From assembly GCF_021155765.1 (NCBI RefSeq), contig NC_060105.1, forward strand, positions 3,658,001 through 3,722,000: DNA of 64,000 nt, given 5' to 3'. The stretch comes from Diprion similis. Lineage: Eukaryota; Arthropoda; Insecta; Hymenoptera; Diprionidae. Below, one piece after another: positions 1 through 13,518 of the stretch (the stretch's first letter is position 1; every line of letters starts with the position of its first letter). Position numbers and translations under genes: made by a program. The notes under the pieces are model-generated. The model was not told the origin of the DNA and ran no database searches. It saw only the letters and a program-made list of their open reading frames with translations.

Positions 1-970
1 TTTCATGTTTTCCTTCATCTTTCGTTTATTTTTCCGATTTATCTTCTTATGGATGCCTTTTTACAGTAGCCTTGTACAGACCTCGTTAATCTGTACCTAC
101 TATGATAACATTGTTAATCGAGAAAATAGAACGAGCTGCAAAAACAGCATTAAGAATCGTGTTTGCGAATATGGTGTTATCATAATAATACCTATAAATG
201 CAACGCGTCGTAGTTCAAAGTGTTTTGTATACATAAAAATGTACAACACGTGTACATAACGATCTATATATTAAAGAATATCGTACTTATGCAGCAATAT
301 CGAGCACCTGATTAATCAGAGTTTATGTCAAGTGAAACGTGATATTCAAAAATAAACATATAAAAGTGAAATAGTAGTAATAATAATAACAATAAACCTC
401 ATTGACGTATGTACAACGATTGTTTACACGATTCGATAACAATACCGGATATGCATCACACGTACGGAGGCACACGGATGCACATTATGTGCAATATAAT
501 GCGCCAGATTGTGAGACCAACATTACGCAACAGCAACAACAACAACAACAACAGCAGTCGTGATGGTGTTTTATGCACATCTTCCTCCGTAGATTCGGCC
601 ACTTGATTAAATAATTGAGAATAACAAAGGAAGTGTAATAATAACCCGAGTTGCGTCGAAGAATCGTCGTTAACGTGACGAAACCTGAGACTAAAAAATC
701 ATCCCTATTGGTCGATTGAAAAAATGACTTTCAGGTATAGTTGGCTCTTAAAAATTGAAGTATATTTCATTTATATAATAATTTACTAGATCTTAGGCAT
801 TCCTAAAGATGCGAAGTAGCGATTTTTCTCAAACATGCATCGTTAAAGTAACCTAACTAATTTCATCTTCATGTTTATTTTCGACCGAGGTTTCAAAAAT
901 TCTTCACTCCGCGTTACACGGTGTATTTCCGGCTACTCGTGTCACTCATCGCGACTACAAATCCGAAGTT

Positions 971-1005
971 AGTCAGTCAGTCAGTCAGTCAGTCAGTCAG
1001 TCAGT
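971..1005 (+). repeat. Tandem TCAG tetranucleotide repeat (TCAGT array)
   Basis: An uninterrupted array of the 4-mer AGTC/TCAG, about eight to nine copies, lies at the edge of a less AT-rich patch. Every frame of the array contains TCAGT, which is the arthropod initiator consensus. A possible splice donor (CTAG then GTAATG) follows near 1,070. The array could be a broad start site or just a microsatellite; the sequence alone does not decide. Confidence 0.7.
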
Positions 1006-2965
1006 GAGCCGTGGGGGGTTCTCGTGTTATTACAATCCGTCGAGCAAGTTTCGTATCTTGACTGCGTGTCTAGGTAATGCACGTCCGTGTAAATATATAC
1101 CCGAAGCCAAAATCCGGGGTGTGGTGACACCGAGGATCTACAGAAATCGAACCACCCAGGGACGTTTGTGCCTGGCACATCGCATCACTGCTCGCGAACC
1201 TTTCTTCTACCTCCGTTTCTTGACGTCGTTTATTAAATTATGAATGACAGAGAAGTGAGGGCATCAGGTTAAAACCGATGATGGAACCGCACGATAGGCC
1301 GCAGCCTTAACATTCGTGAGGAATGTCCTTGTTCGGTTTGAAAGTTCAACCCCACGAAAAAGTCAATTATCGATGAAAAAGGTTTGCCTATGAAATTGTT
1401 GGATCTCCATCGAATCGATTTAAAACGAATTTTGTATATACTCGCAATGATCGTTCATTGATAGCTATCGATAAATTATTTACCTGGAATAAAGAATTAT
1501 TATTTCAGAAAACTGAACTCTTTTCCCCGTTTCTATAAATATAACTTTTCCTTTCCTTAACTCTTTCCTTTCTCATCTGACAAGAATTTTCTTAACCAAC
1601 AAAGAGACACCCGGAAATTTAAATATAGGCAAAGATTTATACATGTATGTATAACATATGCATTTACAATATACATATATCCGCATATCTGAGGCGGCCA
1701 ATAAACTTCCCGGATATAGATAGGTACGTGTAATATAGTTAGTGAGATTCTATACAGCTAGTATCGTAAGAGAAAATGTGGCAGCAGGATGTGACTGATT
1801 GCCAAGTAAGTACGCACATTGCATTATACTATATCCCGCATTGCACGCTTTGCAAAGTGCGGTCATACAATCTTCCTGACATATACTCATAGTATTTATG
1901 AATTCATGTACCCCCGATCTTGAGGTAATGAAAAATGAAAAGAAAAATGAAAAAAAAATGAATCGTATATACACGTATAATATGCGATCGACCAAAAGAT
2001 TGTTGGATTAAGGATCTGCATGAGGCTGAAGTTGTGACGTTAAAGTAAAAGGAAATATCAGGCGAAATATCATTATTGCGCAATTTTAGAATAACTTTCC
2101 AAGGACGTTGGCGTTACTCAATTTCATACATGCGAAGTGACGATTTTTACAAATCAGGAATCGTTGGAGTAAAGTTACTAAATTTATCCTAATGAATCTA
2201 CAGCCATCTTTCTTTGTAAGATCAGAAACGGGAATTGTATTTTAGGCTTTAAAAAAAAAGTGGAAGGAATTATAATCTAACAACGAAATTTTTAAAGATA
2301 GAGTTTCGAAGAAAGACGATTAAAAATCATCACACGATTACATCGTCGCCTAGCTATAATTCCGTGAAACTTTTGATTACGATGACGCAATTGGCGATAG
2401 TTACACTCTAACGATCATGTTTCACATACGTTTCTTCTGCGTAGGTATACACAACGCGTCACTTCTTTCCGCGAAGTGAAAAAAAAAAAAAAAACATCGA
2501 TCATCGACAAAATTACGTCAAAGATCAGTATCAATTCTGTGGTAACATAAATGAGGAAGAAGGATCGACGGTACCATAAGTCAATATCAGTACAAAGAAA
2601 AGAATTTAAAAAAATCAAAACCGTTTTCAGTTCCTGATACGTTACACATTGTACGTTCTAATATCGGCGTCCGGGCGTCCCGACGCCCTTGGTGAACGTT
2701 ATTATATTTCCTGCCTAGGTAAGTAAGCACAGATAGATATATAATATATATATACACATATACTATCACCCATACAGAGTAAGATACAAGCTAGGCAGTA
2801 AAACGTGTCGATGTCAGCATATAGCTGAGCTGAGCAGGCGGCTGCGTCGAGGAGATCAGCAGTGATTGCCCGTGTTACACATTAATATTGATATACTCGA
2901 TGTACATGCACACACAGAGACATAATCGTTGTTTGCTTCGAGTGTATTTAATTACAGGTGAACAG

Positions 2966-3009
2966 CTGACGTGACTCACGCGGCTTCCCTCTTACTGGGC
3001 CAGCAACAG

Positions 3010-3042
<33 letters not shown>

Positions 3043-3057
3043 AAACTGTGTTCACAG
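2966..3057 (+). other. Candidate poly-glutamine coding exon
   Basis: Between a possible acceptor (GTGAACAG, after a short T-rich tract) and a GTACAC donor lies a 92-nt segment open in one frame: two bases, then 30 codons. It reads DVTHAASLLLGQ, continues as a run of 14 glutamines in all (mixed CAG and CAA), and ends KLCSQ. Mixed CAG/CAA codons and mostly C or G third positions before the run resemble a real poly-Q exon, as found in many insect transcription factors. No flanking exon was found, so this may also be a CAG microsatellite in non-coding DNA. Confidence 0.25.
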
Positions 3058-3303
3058 GTACACAATACCAACGTATACGTACATGTACGTGTGTATATTA
3101 TCTAGTCACCGGATCCGACTTCCCCACAGACGTCGTGGTTACAGCCGTGCAGGCCGCATCCAGAGCCATAGCCAAAGCCATAGCCATATAACCATAGCCA
3201 CCGCTGATTTCTGTCACGCTTCACGATCACGAACAAAATACGAACGAGTTCTCTCTTTATATTCACCGAAACGCCCAGCAGCAAAGCTAAAGCTGCTGCT
3301 GGT

Positions 3304-3334
<31 letters not shown>

Positions 3335-4628
3335 ATGGCGTAGTCGAGAACCTGGCGAATTGAAACACACCAATTACAGGTCTACGTATATATAACCGAT
3401 CCTGCCGTCCGGTAATGGTGTGCGATGTTTTATTCCTCGGAATTACGTTACGCAATGACTTTTAGGATTTTGTGTCTGTGGGATCGTTGTTGTACCTACT
3501 GTACATTAGTAAGTACCAACCACATACCTCATCGGCGTGTATGAAACACACTCTGGAACTAGTCTTCCGTGTATACCCTCCTGTGCGCAGGTATTAAAAT
3601 GAAAAGCGGAAACGAGTCGAGATGTGGGAAAGACGGAGGCGAACGCTAACTACCTGCACTCATCCCAGCCACAATAATCCTCGGCCAATGACGAGGCTCT
3701 CTTCGTAAGCTTTTAGAAATCATTGGAAACTAATAACCGTAGCACTGCACAGCATATTAGTTTCTTACGCACGGATGATTTCCGGCACTTGGAATCCGTG
3801 AAATGGAAATGCAGACGGTGAAAAACACGTTCCTTGCTTTCCTTGATACTAAAAGAAGCAAACCTTTCTCGCCTTCTTTATGGAGAGACTGTAATCTCTA
3901 GAACATAAAGGACGAGATAAGAACAAGTATCTCATATGGATTTTAATCTGGATTATAAGTGTCCACCAGAAAGCAGAAAATGGTATTTAGAATAAGTAAA
4001 GCAATCCAATTGGTGCTCAGCAATCGATCAGGGTTCAATCGTATTCGGTTTGACCGATGTTTAGTGGATCTTTTGCTGCAGCAACGCCATCTTAATTTCC
4101 TTCTAGTTTATGGACACTTTTTACTTCTACCCTCCATATCTCTGGTCTACGAAGTACCCGAACTCCTCGTATTTTATTTTACGAGTTTGATTCGTGAGGT
4201 GATTCGTCGTAGCAAGAAGGTATAGAGGATGTTTGATCGATAGTGTACGGAATGCCGAGCGATCGGTATAGTTTAATATACCCGATACCGCACCCAGCAG
4301 CGTGCTGCGAGAAGGAGCGGAACAGGTAAAGGCTATAGAAGGCTATTAGATAAAAATGATGGACCGAAAAAGGAGGCTCGCGATTGGAGAACGGGGCGAG
4401 TTCAAGGTTGTCTGGTAACCTTGCAGAGGAACTGGCTCTTCGTGTCTTTACAACAACCACCACCACCACCACCATCACGACCACTTTCAGCACATTCGAA
4501 TAATAACGTCCGTGCCCCGCGTTCATCGTCGATATCAATAAAATTTATCATATTCTATTTTCGGACTTATTATGCATTGCCATGTAGCTACGTAACTGCA
4601 ACCACGTAAATAAATACATATATGTATA

Positions 4629-5252
4629 TTAGGGTGGCGCATAAAAACCGACTATTTTTATTTCTTGAGAGTCTCGTGTGACGAAATGTTAGTTTTTGAT
4701 GTTTCAAGAGTCCACTCCAAAGAACAGTTCAAAAAAAAAATTTTAAGAGGCCGCTCCAAATTTTTTAAAATGTCAAATATCGTCAAAAAATTAAATTAAA
4801 AAAATTATATTTTCAGTATTTTGTTTGATTTTTAATTCATGTCGTGGTGTATTGTTATCGATTCTGTCTTACTAAATTAGAGAAAAAAATTTATGAAATT
4901 TCAATATGAATATTAAAAGTTCGCTCGAAAACATGTAAACAAATGCACCAAAAAATCGGAAAAAAATTATGAGCGACCTTTCAAAATTCAAATTTCGAAC
5001 TGAAACTTTCGGAAACTTATTTTTTTTTTTTTACTATAAAATTATACCCTAACGAGAAAAAAAATATAGAAAAAAAAAAAAGAAAGCGATTTTGACGATT
5101 TCTGACGTTTTCAAAAAATGTGGAGCGACCTCTTAAAAATTTTTTTTTTGAACCATCCTATGGAGTGCGCTCTTAAAACATCAAAAACTAACATTTTGTC
5201 ACACGAGACTCAAAAAAAAAAAAAAAACAGTCGGTTTTTTGCGCCACCCTAA
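4629..5252. mobile_element. Foldback MITE with long terminal inverted repeats and TA duplication
   Basis: The element starts TTAGGGTGGCGC and ends with the exact complement GCGCCACCCTAA, flanked by TA on both sides. The inverted arms remain recognisable for about 170 bp: both carry GTCTCGTGTGAC, TTAGTTTTTGATGTTT and a later segment around CGCTCCA. The interior is AT-rich with no transposase frame. A TA target duplication is typical of Tc1/mariner-class elements, so I read this as a non-autonomous member, about 624 bp long. The left and right copies differ by scattered substitutions and poly-A length, so it is not a recent insertion. Confidence 0.85.
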
Positions 5253-6461
5253 TATATATATGTAGGCGTGTTTTATAATAAACTTTTCCCATCCCATGAC
5301 CGTTGTTCCATTCCTTCTCCTAATTCTCATTCTTTTTCAAGTTTAGGTATCCTCCAGGTATAACCCCGTACGTATACATATGTATCAAATCACACGCCTC
5401 TTTGTTCTATGTGGTATACTACTATGCTCGCAAAGCTCTAGAAGACTCACGTCGATATCGCGGTGAAGAAATCTTTGACCCCGCCGCTGACGGTTTGCCA
5501 CCCGAGTTCGACGAACTCAAAAAATTTTTTCTCTCCACTTCCTAGTCTTTCTTTTTCCCTCCTTCGTTTTCTCTCTCCTTTTCGTCTTCTTGTCCAACGC
5601 TGCACTTTTCAAGCAGGTTGGGCTCGCTGCCAATTCGTTTCAATATATTACACGAACTTGATATACATATATATATATATATACGTATAATATTATAATA
5701 AAAATTCCCTTCTTTTGAGTACTGGGTGAAAAAAAAAAATTTTCTCCTTTTTTCAACAATTCATTTGTCGATGTCGATGCATATACGGTATAACTTACAA
5801 TTACATAAACTGCGAGATGTGTTTCCGATGCAGGTGAATAGAGAGGTAATGAATGAGTAAAAAACGACGAAGAATAATAGTAGAGAGTACGATAATTGAA
5901 ATCCCGATACAACCTGTCCATCCGTCTATCCGTCTATCGCGTCTATCCGTCTGTCTATCAATACGCAGCAACGCTTAACCCGGTGATTGCGTGCTTACGT
6001 AAATGGAACGGTCAAATGGATGACAAAGCAAGGCTCAAGCCAGCAGCAGGCAATCAGGACTGCCCTACCCTTTCGAGCGTTATTATTCCTGCGCAATCCC
6101 TTTGAGCAACGGAAAAAAAGAATCCCATGTGAGTATCGAAATAGATAAATATATAATACCTATACGTATATCTATACAGGTGAGGAACAGGTAGCCAGTG
6201 ATATTCCGCTGGCATAACGAAGGTGGCAGGTAGGTACGACTACCAAGGACGAATGGATGCTGTATATTATGTACATGAATGTGTGTGTATACCTACATAT
6301 AGACGTATACAAAATTGCGTTACGTAGAGAAATGATCGTTGAAAACCGCTTTTGCCTTCCTTCTTTCCTTCCCCACAAAACCAAATTTACTCAATTTTCT
6401 CTTCGCATTATGGATGTGTAAATACTTGATCATAAATTTTGATGTTTAATATAATAATGAC

Positions 6462-6492
<31 letters not shown>

Positions 6493-6709
6493 GTAGCGAT
6501 AACGCGATACGCACAGTAGTCATAGAAATATCACGTGAAATTCGTGCTCATTTCCTATGAATCACCATCATCTGATGAATAAATTTTCAGGTATTGCAAA
6601 ACGTAATTCGGGGAGACGCATAAAATACGTACAAAAATTATATGGTTAGACAGTGAAATTTTTCTGAAGAAACGAGTTAAACGTGTACCAATTTCATCCA
6701 TACTTATCG

Positions 6710-6751
<42 letters not shown>

Positions 6752-6956
6752 TTAGTTACACGTATGTAGCAATCCGTACAACAACCGACTAATTTCAAAA
6801 CCTTTTTGCAGATATAACCAACTTCCCAGTCGCGGTCGTTATCATCATTACACACCCTCGTAAAAAAGTAATGGCGCAATGTGCTCACTTATAATATTGT
6901 ACACTACAATGTTAAACTCTTCAATAATAGGCGCGTGATACGTCGTCCAATTATAT

Positions 6957-6983
6957 GGGGGGGGGGGGGGGGGGGGGGGGGGG
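6957..6983 (+). repeat. Homopolymer run of 27 G
   Basis: There are 27 consecutive G residues on the plus strand. Such a tract can form G-quadruplex-type structure and is error-prone in sequencing, so the exact length is uncertain. Confidence 0.9.
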
Positions 6984-7894
6984 TAGACAAAACAGAAATA
7001 CTGTTAGTAAAAATATTGTTATACATATAGCCGCCTAATTTATTTATAATAAGATATAGCGTCGATGCGAAAAGTGGCGTGAAAAGGAGAAATCAAGCAA
7101 ACCGTCTGTAAAATTCCTTGAGTTTGATATTATTTTTAAAATATCGTAAGAAATTATTATTCCTGGTACGATGATATGTGATAAAAACGGTGAAGTTTTT
7201 TTGTCAGTTTTATTATCTGGTATAAAAAAATTTCGACACTCGATGCTGCCTCTCCGTTCAAATCGCGAGGACTTTTGCAATACTCGTGAATATTTTTAAC
7301 GGTGCAAATTGCTCTAACTATGTATGTACATACACACGTACACACATGCCTGAACGTCAGGTATCATATGTGTACACCTATACACATGAATCGTATCCTC
7401 GGCCAACTAAACCGCTCACTTGCCGCTCGCGGATACATAGAAACCTGCACGCGCAGATTCCGCCCATCAATCATCGTTCATTATCTCGTCCCACATGATT
7501 ATAAAGCAGCAGGAAGAAAGAATAGGGCGAAGAATTTTGCGATTTAACACCGCGAAACGCTTCCGCAAGGTGTGTAAGAAAAAATGACACGCAACATCGT
7601 ATAATTTTTTTGCTCCATTCTGATTATCAAATTTTTCGTTCAATCTTGGTTTATTTTATCATCTTGCCAAAACGATACAGTAATATTCTCTTCCAAAAAA
7701 TTTTCAACGCAGCTGCAGAATAACGATTTCGCAAAGAGGTAGCCCACCTATATATTACACAATTCCGAAATCAGTTGCTGTTCAAAAAACCAGCTGATCA
7801 AGCTGCACAACCGATCGACAGATGCTGCAGCACGTCGAAAAGATTGGCAACAGGTGGCGGATGCTGAGAAATTTTCTACCTGCGAACCGTGTTA

Positions 7895-7943
<49 letters not shown>

Positions 7944-8744
7944 CATATAAAGAACACCGAGTATCTCGTTACCTGATCGTTATTGCGTAAATGCGATGTG
8001 AGTAGTCAAAAGTCGAGACGAAACACGACGTTGTAACAACCGACAAGTATTCGGCAGCAAAAAATTCTTCCGAAGATCTAAAGCTACAACAAGACTAAGG
8101 CATAATCAATAAATAAATAAATAAATAAATGAATAAGTAATCATTTTTTCACAAGGATATAAGTACTTTTCAATTTTGTACTATATATATATATATATAA
8201 TATATATGTTTATACATGTACATTATGTATATATAAAAAAAGATAGTAAAAATAAGAGAAACAAAGTTTTTGATTCTTTTTCTTTTACGTATAATCCTAA
8301 AGGCAATCGACTGACGTATACGTGGTTTTTGTATTTGCTTCGGAGTTATAGGTATCGCAGCAATGGTTCAACGATCTTCACTAACGTGACATATATCGGA
8401 CATTCAGTAGATAATTTGGTCTACAATAAAGTGAATGAAAATACATTCGTATAATCCGTTAAGTCATACGACGTGTAATATTTTCATATTTCAAGAGAAA
8501 AAAAGAAAAAGAGGAAAAATATTCATTCAAATTTTTCTCGTTACTTTTCAGACACCAGGGAAACGTATATTATATAAATACTATATATATTACATATATA
8601 TGTATATATCACACTTTCAAGAGAATAATATCGTGCCCGCGTCCACTCTCGAATATCGATGAAACGGAAGTGAAACGAACGAAACGAAACGAAATGAAAC
8701 GCCAGCTATAAGTAGGTAGTAGCTGTAGGTTATAACTTCGAATA

Positions 8745-8784
8745 CCTACACCTATACCTATACCTATACCTACACCTACACCAG
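8745..8784 (+). repeat. CCTATA/CCTACA hexamer array
   Basis: About six to seven copies of a 6-mer alternating between CCTATA and CCTACA. It is not the insect telomere unit CCTAA (TTAGG), though it has a similar C-rich strand bias. It is likely a local microsatellite. Confidence 0.7.
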
Positions 8785-9079
8785 CTCCACTATCTCTTGC
8801 ATATACCAAGGTATAACCAACGAAAGAATATCGCACGATAGCGAAAGCTGTTCAACGTCGTTGTTACACCCATACACATGAAATATGAATAACTTAGCGA
8901 ATATATAATATAATTCATTCCACCTCGTAGGTCTATAGGTACTTAAGTATCCCAGATTGAGTTGAGCATGAAAGTGTATAATATGATGAAGAACTGCAGA
9001 TTAATTCGATAAAAAAAATTAGTTATACGATATTAAATCGCGTTCATTATTATGCTACATATATAGGATATATATATAC

Positions 9080-9440
9080 AGGGTGTCCAGTATTCATGGA
9101 AATTATAGAATCAGAGAATTCTTAGGGAATTTGATTTTGTCGTATTTGGAATATATTGATTTTCATCCTAAGTTTATAAAAATTAAGCCATTCGTTGAGA
9201 GAAAAAAATTTTTCCGTCAACTTTCAGGCAATGGTAATGAACCAAGCTCTGATTTCTTAAAAATTGTACGTGCTAACGAATTCTTATAAATTCGCCTCAG
9301 AATGAACTGTGCTCTGGTCAAATATAAAATATCCTTGTTCGTATGCCAATTATATTTTTCATTTATTGTGTACACGAGAACAACCTGGATAAATAATAAT
9401 TCTTATCTATAAAGCCTGGAACTCTCAGGGAATGAAATTT
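9080..9440 (+). repeat. Probable TE remnant with CAGGGTGTCC-type end
   Basis: The segment begins ACAGGGTGTCCAG directly after a TATATA tract. It continues with AGGGAATTTG-like words and a later CTCAGGGAATGA word, a texture seen in many dispersed insect repeats. A related end in opposite orientation (GGGACACCCGGTATA) is at about 24,720. No matching second terminus is nearby, so the boundaries are unsure and no coding capacity is left. Confidence 0.4.
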
Positions 9441-11612
9441 TCCCAAATAACTGAACACGCTTATACATCCACGAGCGATGAAATTATTTAACAACATATT
9501 AAAATGTCGACAAGTGTAGGTACATTAGAATCGCAATATTATAATATTATAAATATTATACTATAAACCAGTGGTTTAAACTCCTGTAAAATAAATATTA
9601 TAAATACTTATTTATTTATACTAATGTACCTTAATAGCGAGTAGCTGATACCTTGCGATATCATCGCGATCAAAGACTTTTGTTGCTGTTGTTACTGCTG
9701 CAGCCGCCGTCGCCGCGACGACGACGGCAAGTTTCTACTACGTGAATTTTTCAGAGCGTGTCGAAATGCGTTGCGCTTTATCCCTCTTCTTTCATCCATC
9801 AATACATACATAAATATATAAACACGTACACTGCGCACTATACGATATATTATAACAGCCACGAGAGTAAATGGTACCCATTGCATGAGCTACTGTCCGT
9901 TAGTTTTATTATACCGTGGCTAATTTTCCGTTCATGAAGAGTATACGTCACGTATAATACACACACACACATAATATATATAATATATATATATATATAT
10001 ACATCTATATATATTTGCAGAGAAGGCACTAGATTTGAGAAAGGCCTGAGTTCTCTTAAAAACTTTTACTGTCAAAGAAAATACCGCAGAGGTAAAACAG
10101 CAGCCGCCTTTAATGCACGACACGTATACACACATACGAGTAAATGTATATAATAATGTATATTATATGTACCTATATAATGATTCGATCGTTAGAATTT
10201 TCTTGCACACGAGCGGATAATTACAGATGATTATAACATAAAGCTCATTTTTATATATACCTATACTGTGTTCGAAGAATGAAAAAAATTGTTCATATTT
10301 TATTATTATTATTATTATTATTGTTTTGTTTTTTCTTGAACCCAAGTTGCGTTATTTACTAAAATTCTTTCTCTCCGACTTTTTTTACCTGTGCAATTCG
10401 TTCTTTATTTAAATTTCTGTTTTTTTTTTTTTGGTTTTTTTATTGCTTCAATTTAAGTAAAAGTGAAACTTTCAACCGTATATATATAAAACGTTATACG
10501 GTATATTTGGACGTTATAAAGGACCAACCGGAAGGAATAAAACGGATGTTATGCGTACGTGTGAAACGATATATTCGAGCTGCGCTCAGTGTAGAAAAAA
10601 AAATCTGCAAATATCGTATCGAGAGAATATTGTGTACTCTACAATATAATTAACATATGATATACGTGACTTTATACGATTTATTTTCTTCGAATTTGAG
10701 AATAAAATTTAGAAAAAATTTCCAAAATTTCAGTGCAAGTATTAAAGAAAATCGACTTAACGAATTAGTACACAGTTTCAAGCAGTAATTGGGGTATTTT
10801 CGTTCATTCCTGACATGCAATCGAATTAGAGAACGTATATTGTAATTAATTTTTTCTTCTTCCCGCAGCATATATATATCACAAGCTTTCAGAATTTCAT
10901 TAATCAATTCTCTTGTCTGCTGCTATGTGTTTAATGATACAGGCACCGCGATGATATCACGCAGTATTCATAACTCGGAGCGATTCGAGGAGATCGAAAA
11001 GAAAAAGTCTCATCCGTGTTTAATGTCGAGAAAAAAAATATCAAACAAACAAAAAAACAAACAAATAAAAATTTGGGAAAAAGAATGAACCTGCACAACT
11101 ATAAAGATTAAATATAATATGAGTATATAGCTGGATGATAAATGCGGAAGTTTCTTTATCGGGTATTATACTCGTACATACGTAAAGCAGGCAAGTAAAA
11201 ATGGAGGTTCGTGGAATAGTCGAAACTGTAATCAAGATGCGAAACTTATGAAGTTTGACCTTTATGTCCCGACAAGGCCTTCTCCGCATCGTTAGATCGC
11301 GAAATCATCGCTGTTGGATGATCCTACAATACGATGATCGTGGATTAGCTAATTTATAGAAAAAAAAAAAAAAAAGAAGATCGAAAAATGAGATTGAAAA
11401 AATTTTGTTGGTGATATACGATTGCGAAAGGAAATATCTCAACACAATTAAGCCAATAATAAATCGCGACGTTATTATAGATCAGTTTTTTGAATAAAAT
11501 TTTTTTTTTTTTTTTTCATTTCGTAATTACAGGACATGCATAAAACACGGAGAAAATTAATCGCACCTTTTTAATTATACACAAGTATTTGCTAAGATTT
11601 ATATATTGTATA

Positions 11613-12171
11613 TGAGGCATTCCACCCCGAACCTACTGACGTCTGACCCTCGTTATCGGTGATTTTATTTATTTTTAAGTATGATGTAAAGTGTACGAAA
11701 AAATCATCCTTCACTGAGTTTTAGATTTTTTGGACAATAGGTTACATTTTTCCTCCTCCCAAAAACACAAAAATATAATTTTCGAATGAATGAGTTCAAC
11801 TAATTGGCTGTGAATTTTTCTCATGAATTCTTTGTTAAGAGAAGAAAATTTTTATATACCTAAATGGAAATCGGCAAGTTTTTGGTTCAACAATTGAAAA
11901 GTGAGAAAAATCAAAAGCTTGCTCACTTCCATCTTGGTTCCAAAATTTTCTTTAACAAAGAATTCATGTAAAAACTTTGAAGCCAATCGATCGAAGCTAT
12001 TCATTCGAAAATTGTATTTCATTCGAAAACCCGTGGTCTAAAAAATCTAAACCCCGGTCAAAGATATTTCTTTCTTTTTTTTCATACACTTTACATCATA
12101 CTCAATTAAAAATAAAGAAAATCACCGATAACGAGGATCATACGTGGGTCAGTTTGATTTGGAATGCCCCA
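11613..12171. mobile_element. Foldback MITE, nearly full-length palindrome
   Basis: The ends are TGAGGCATTCCA on the left and TGGAATGCCCCA on the right, each flanked by TA. Both arms carry CTCGTTATCGGTGATTTT, then AGTATGATGTAAAGTGTA, then GAATTCTTTGTTAA, so the inverted repeat covers almost the whole element down to a short centre near 11,890. It has no coding capacity. The TA flanks point to a Tc1/mariner-class non-autonomous element. The arms have diverged by small indels. Confidence 0.8.
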
Positions 12172-13461
12172 TACACATAACTCTGTTTTTCTTATACCGT
12201 TTCTTGTTTCTTTCTTTCTTTCTTACTTTCTTTCTTTCTTTCTTCTTTTTTATTCTCCATCTTCTTCTTCTTCTTCTTCATTTTCATAATTCTATCTCGT
12301 AAATTACTTTTAATTATGCCGTGTAACATATATGAAGTTAAAAAGAAAAAAAAGGCGGTCGTTTCGCGAATTCGCGTCGCAGGAATGGAAAAACGGATAT
12401 GCAAGGATGTAAATTGCAGTATACGTAGAATAAGTATAATTCACGTTCACGTCCACGTCGACGTCGCAACAACTCCGACGGTAGCCACAATATAACACGG
12501 TTTACCGGAGCGTGGACCCTCCTTCGTGCGTCCGTTTCCGCAGGATACACGAACGCGTCGTGTTTTTCGATTTCTGGTAGGCATAACACGTGTGGTTAAA
12601 CACGTGCGCACTGCACGCATACCTCTCTGTCTGTATGCACACATACGTAATACCTTGAAATTGGGATAAGTCCGAAGCAAATCACACTATATAAATATGT
12701 ATCATTTAATAACTGACAAAAAAAAAAAAAAAACTTCGGTTTAATTAAACGACGTTATAATTGAATAAAGATTTTTTCTAACTTCTGTTTTTTCGTTTTT
12801 TTTTTTTGTTTATGCCAATAATCTTCATTTTTGGAGATGAAAAATCATTTCAAATCAATAATGAGAACAGATCCGTGGTCACGTGAGACATAAAACGTCA
12901 ATATATACATATATATATATATATATATGTGTGTGATGGGGTTGTAAATTTTTACACAAAATACTAAAACACCGTATTCTGATTACGAAGATGTGGAATC
13001 TCGAGTCATCGTCAATACACTGTACATACCTATGGATGTATGGTGATGAGCACCTTTAATGTACACTCTGTGTGCCGTATCACTATGTATACAATATACA
13101 TACTATATAGACGCACATGATACTCGTATATATATATGTATGTAGGATATTTACCCGCATGAAAAGTGGTCGAGACTTGGCATGCCCTTTTTAGATGCGA
13201 CTCCATTGCAAGTACATACATATATACATATGCATGGATAATACATGTGCTCGAATAAAGAAGTGCAGCAGCAGCAGCACCACCATCACCATCACCATCA
13301 CCGAGGAGTTCATCGTCTAACCATAAACGCATATAAACGGGTTCCGCAAAAGTAGACGACCTCCAGAAAATACCTTGATCGTCGTCGTCGTCGTCGTCTC
13401 TGCATGTGCAGAAAGCTTTTCGCCTACCTATTTCATATAAACGCGCCAAAATGACGATGAA

Positions 13462-13518
<57 letters not shown>

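Larger units (their letters stand above)
1..4628. other. Non-coding AT-rich region with simple repeats
   Basis: No ORF here looks like a conserved protein. Visible structures are a tandem TCAG tract (971-1005), a CAG/CAA tract (3001-3042, possibly inside an exon), short CTG and ATG tracts near 3,290-3,340, and scattered poly-A and TA tracts. The segment of about 900-1,250 is less AT-rich than its surroundings and could be a promoter or 5' exon. Open frames in this stretch are short and rich in low-complexity residues, so I do not call them genes. Confidence 0.6.
5253..11612. other. Non-coding region dense in microsatellites
   Basis: No credible gene is seen. It contains an AAT tract (about 6,464-6,492), a TG tract (6,712-6,746), a 27-base run of G (6,957-6,983), a TA tract (about 7,900-7,935), an AAAT tract near 8,108, a CCTAYA hexamer array (about 8,745-8,784), and TA tracts near 8,180 and 9,970. 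Positions about 6,000-6,105 are less AT-rich and open on the plus strand, but they follow a CTATCCGT-type repeat and carry no known motif. Confidence 0.55.

Noticed and set aside
8745..8784. Interstitial telomere repeat
   Set aside because: The unit is CCTAYA, not the insect telomere unit CCTAA.
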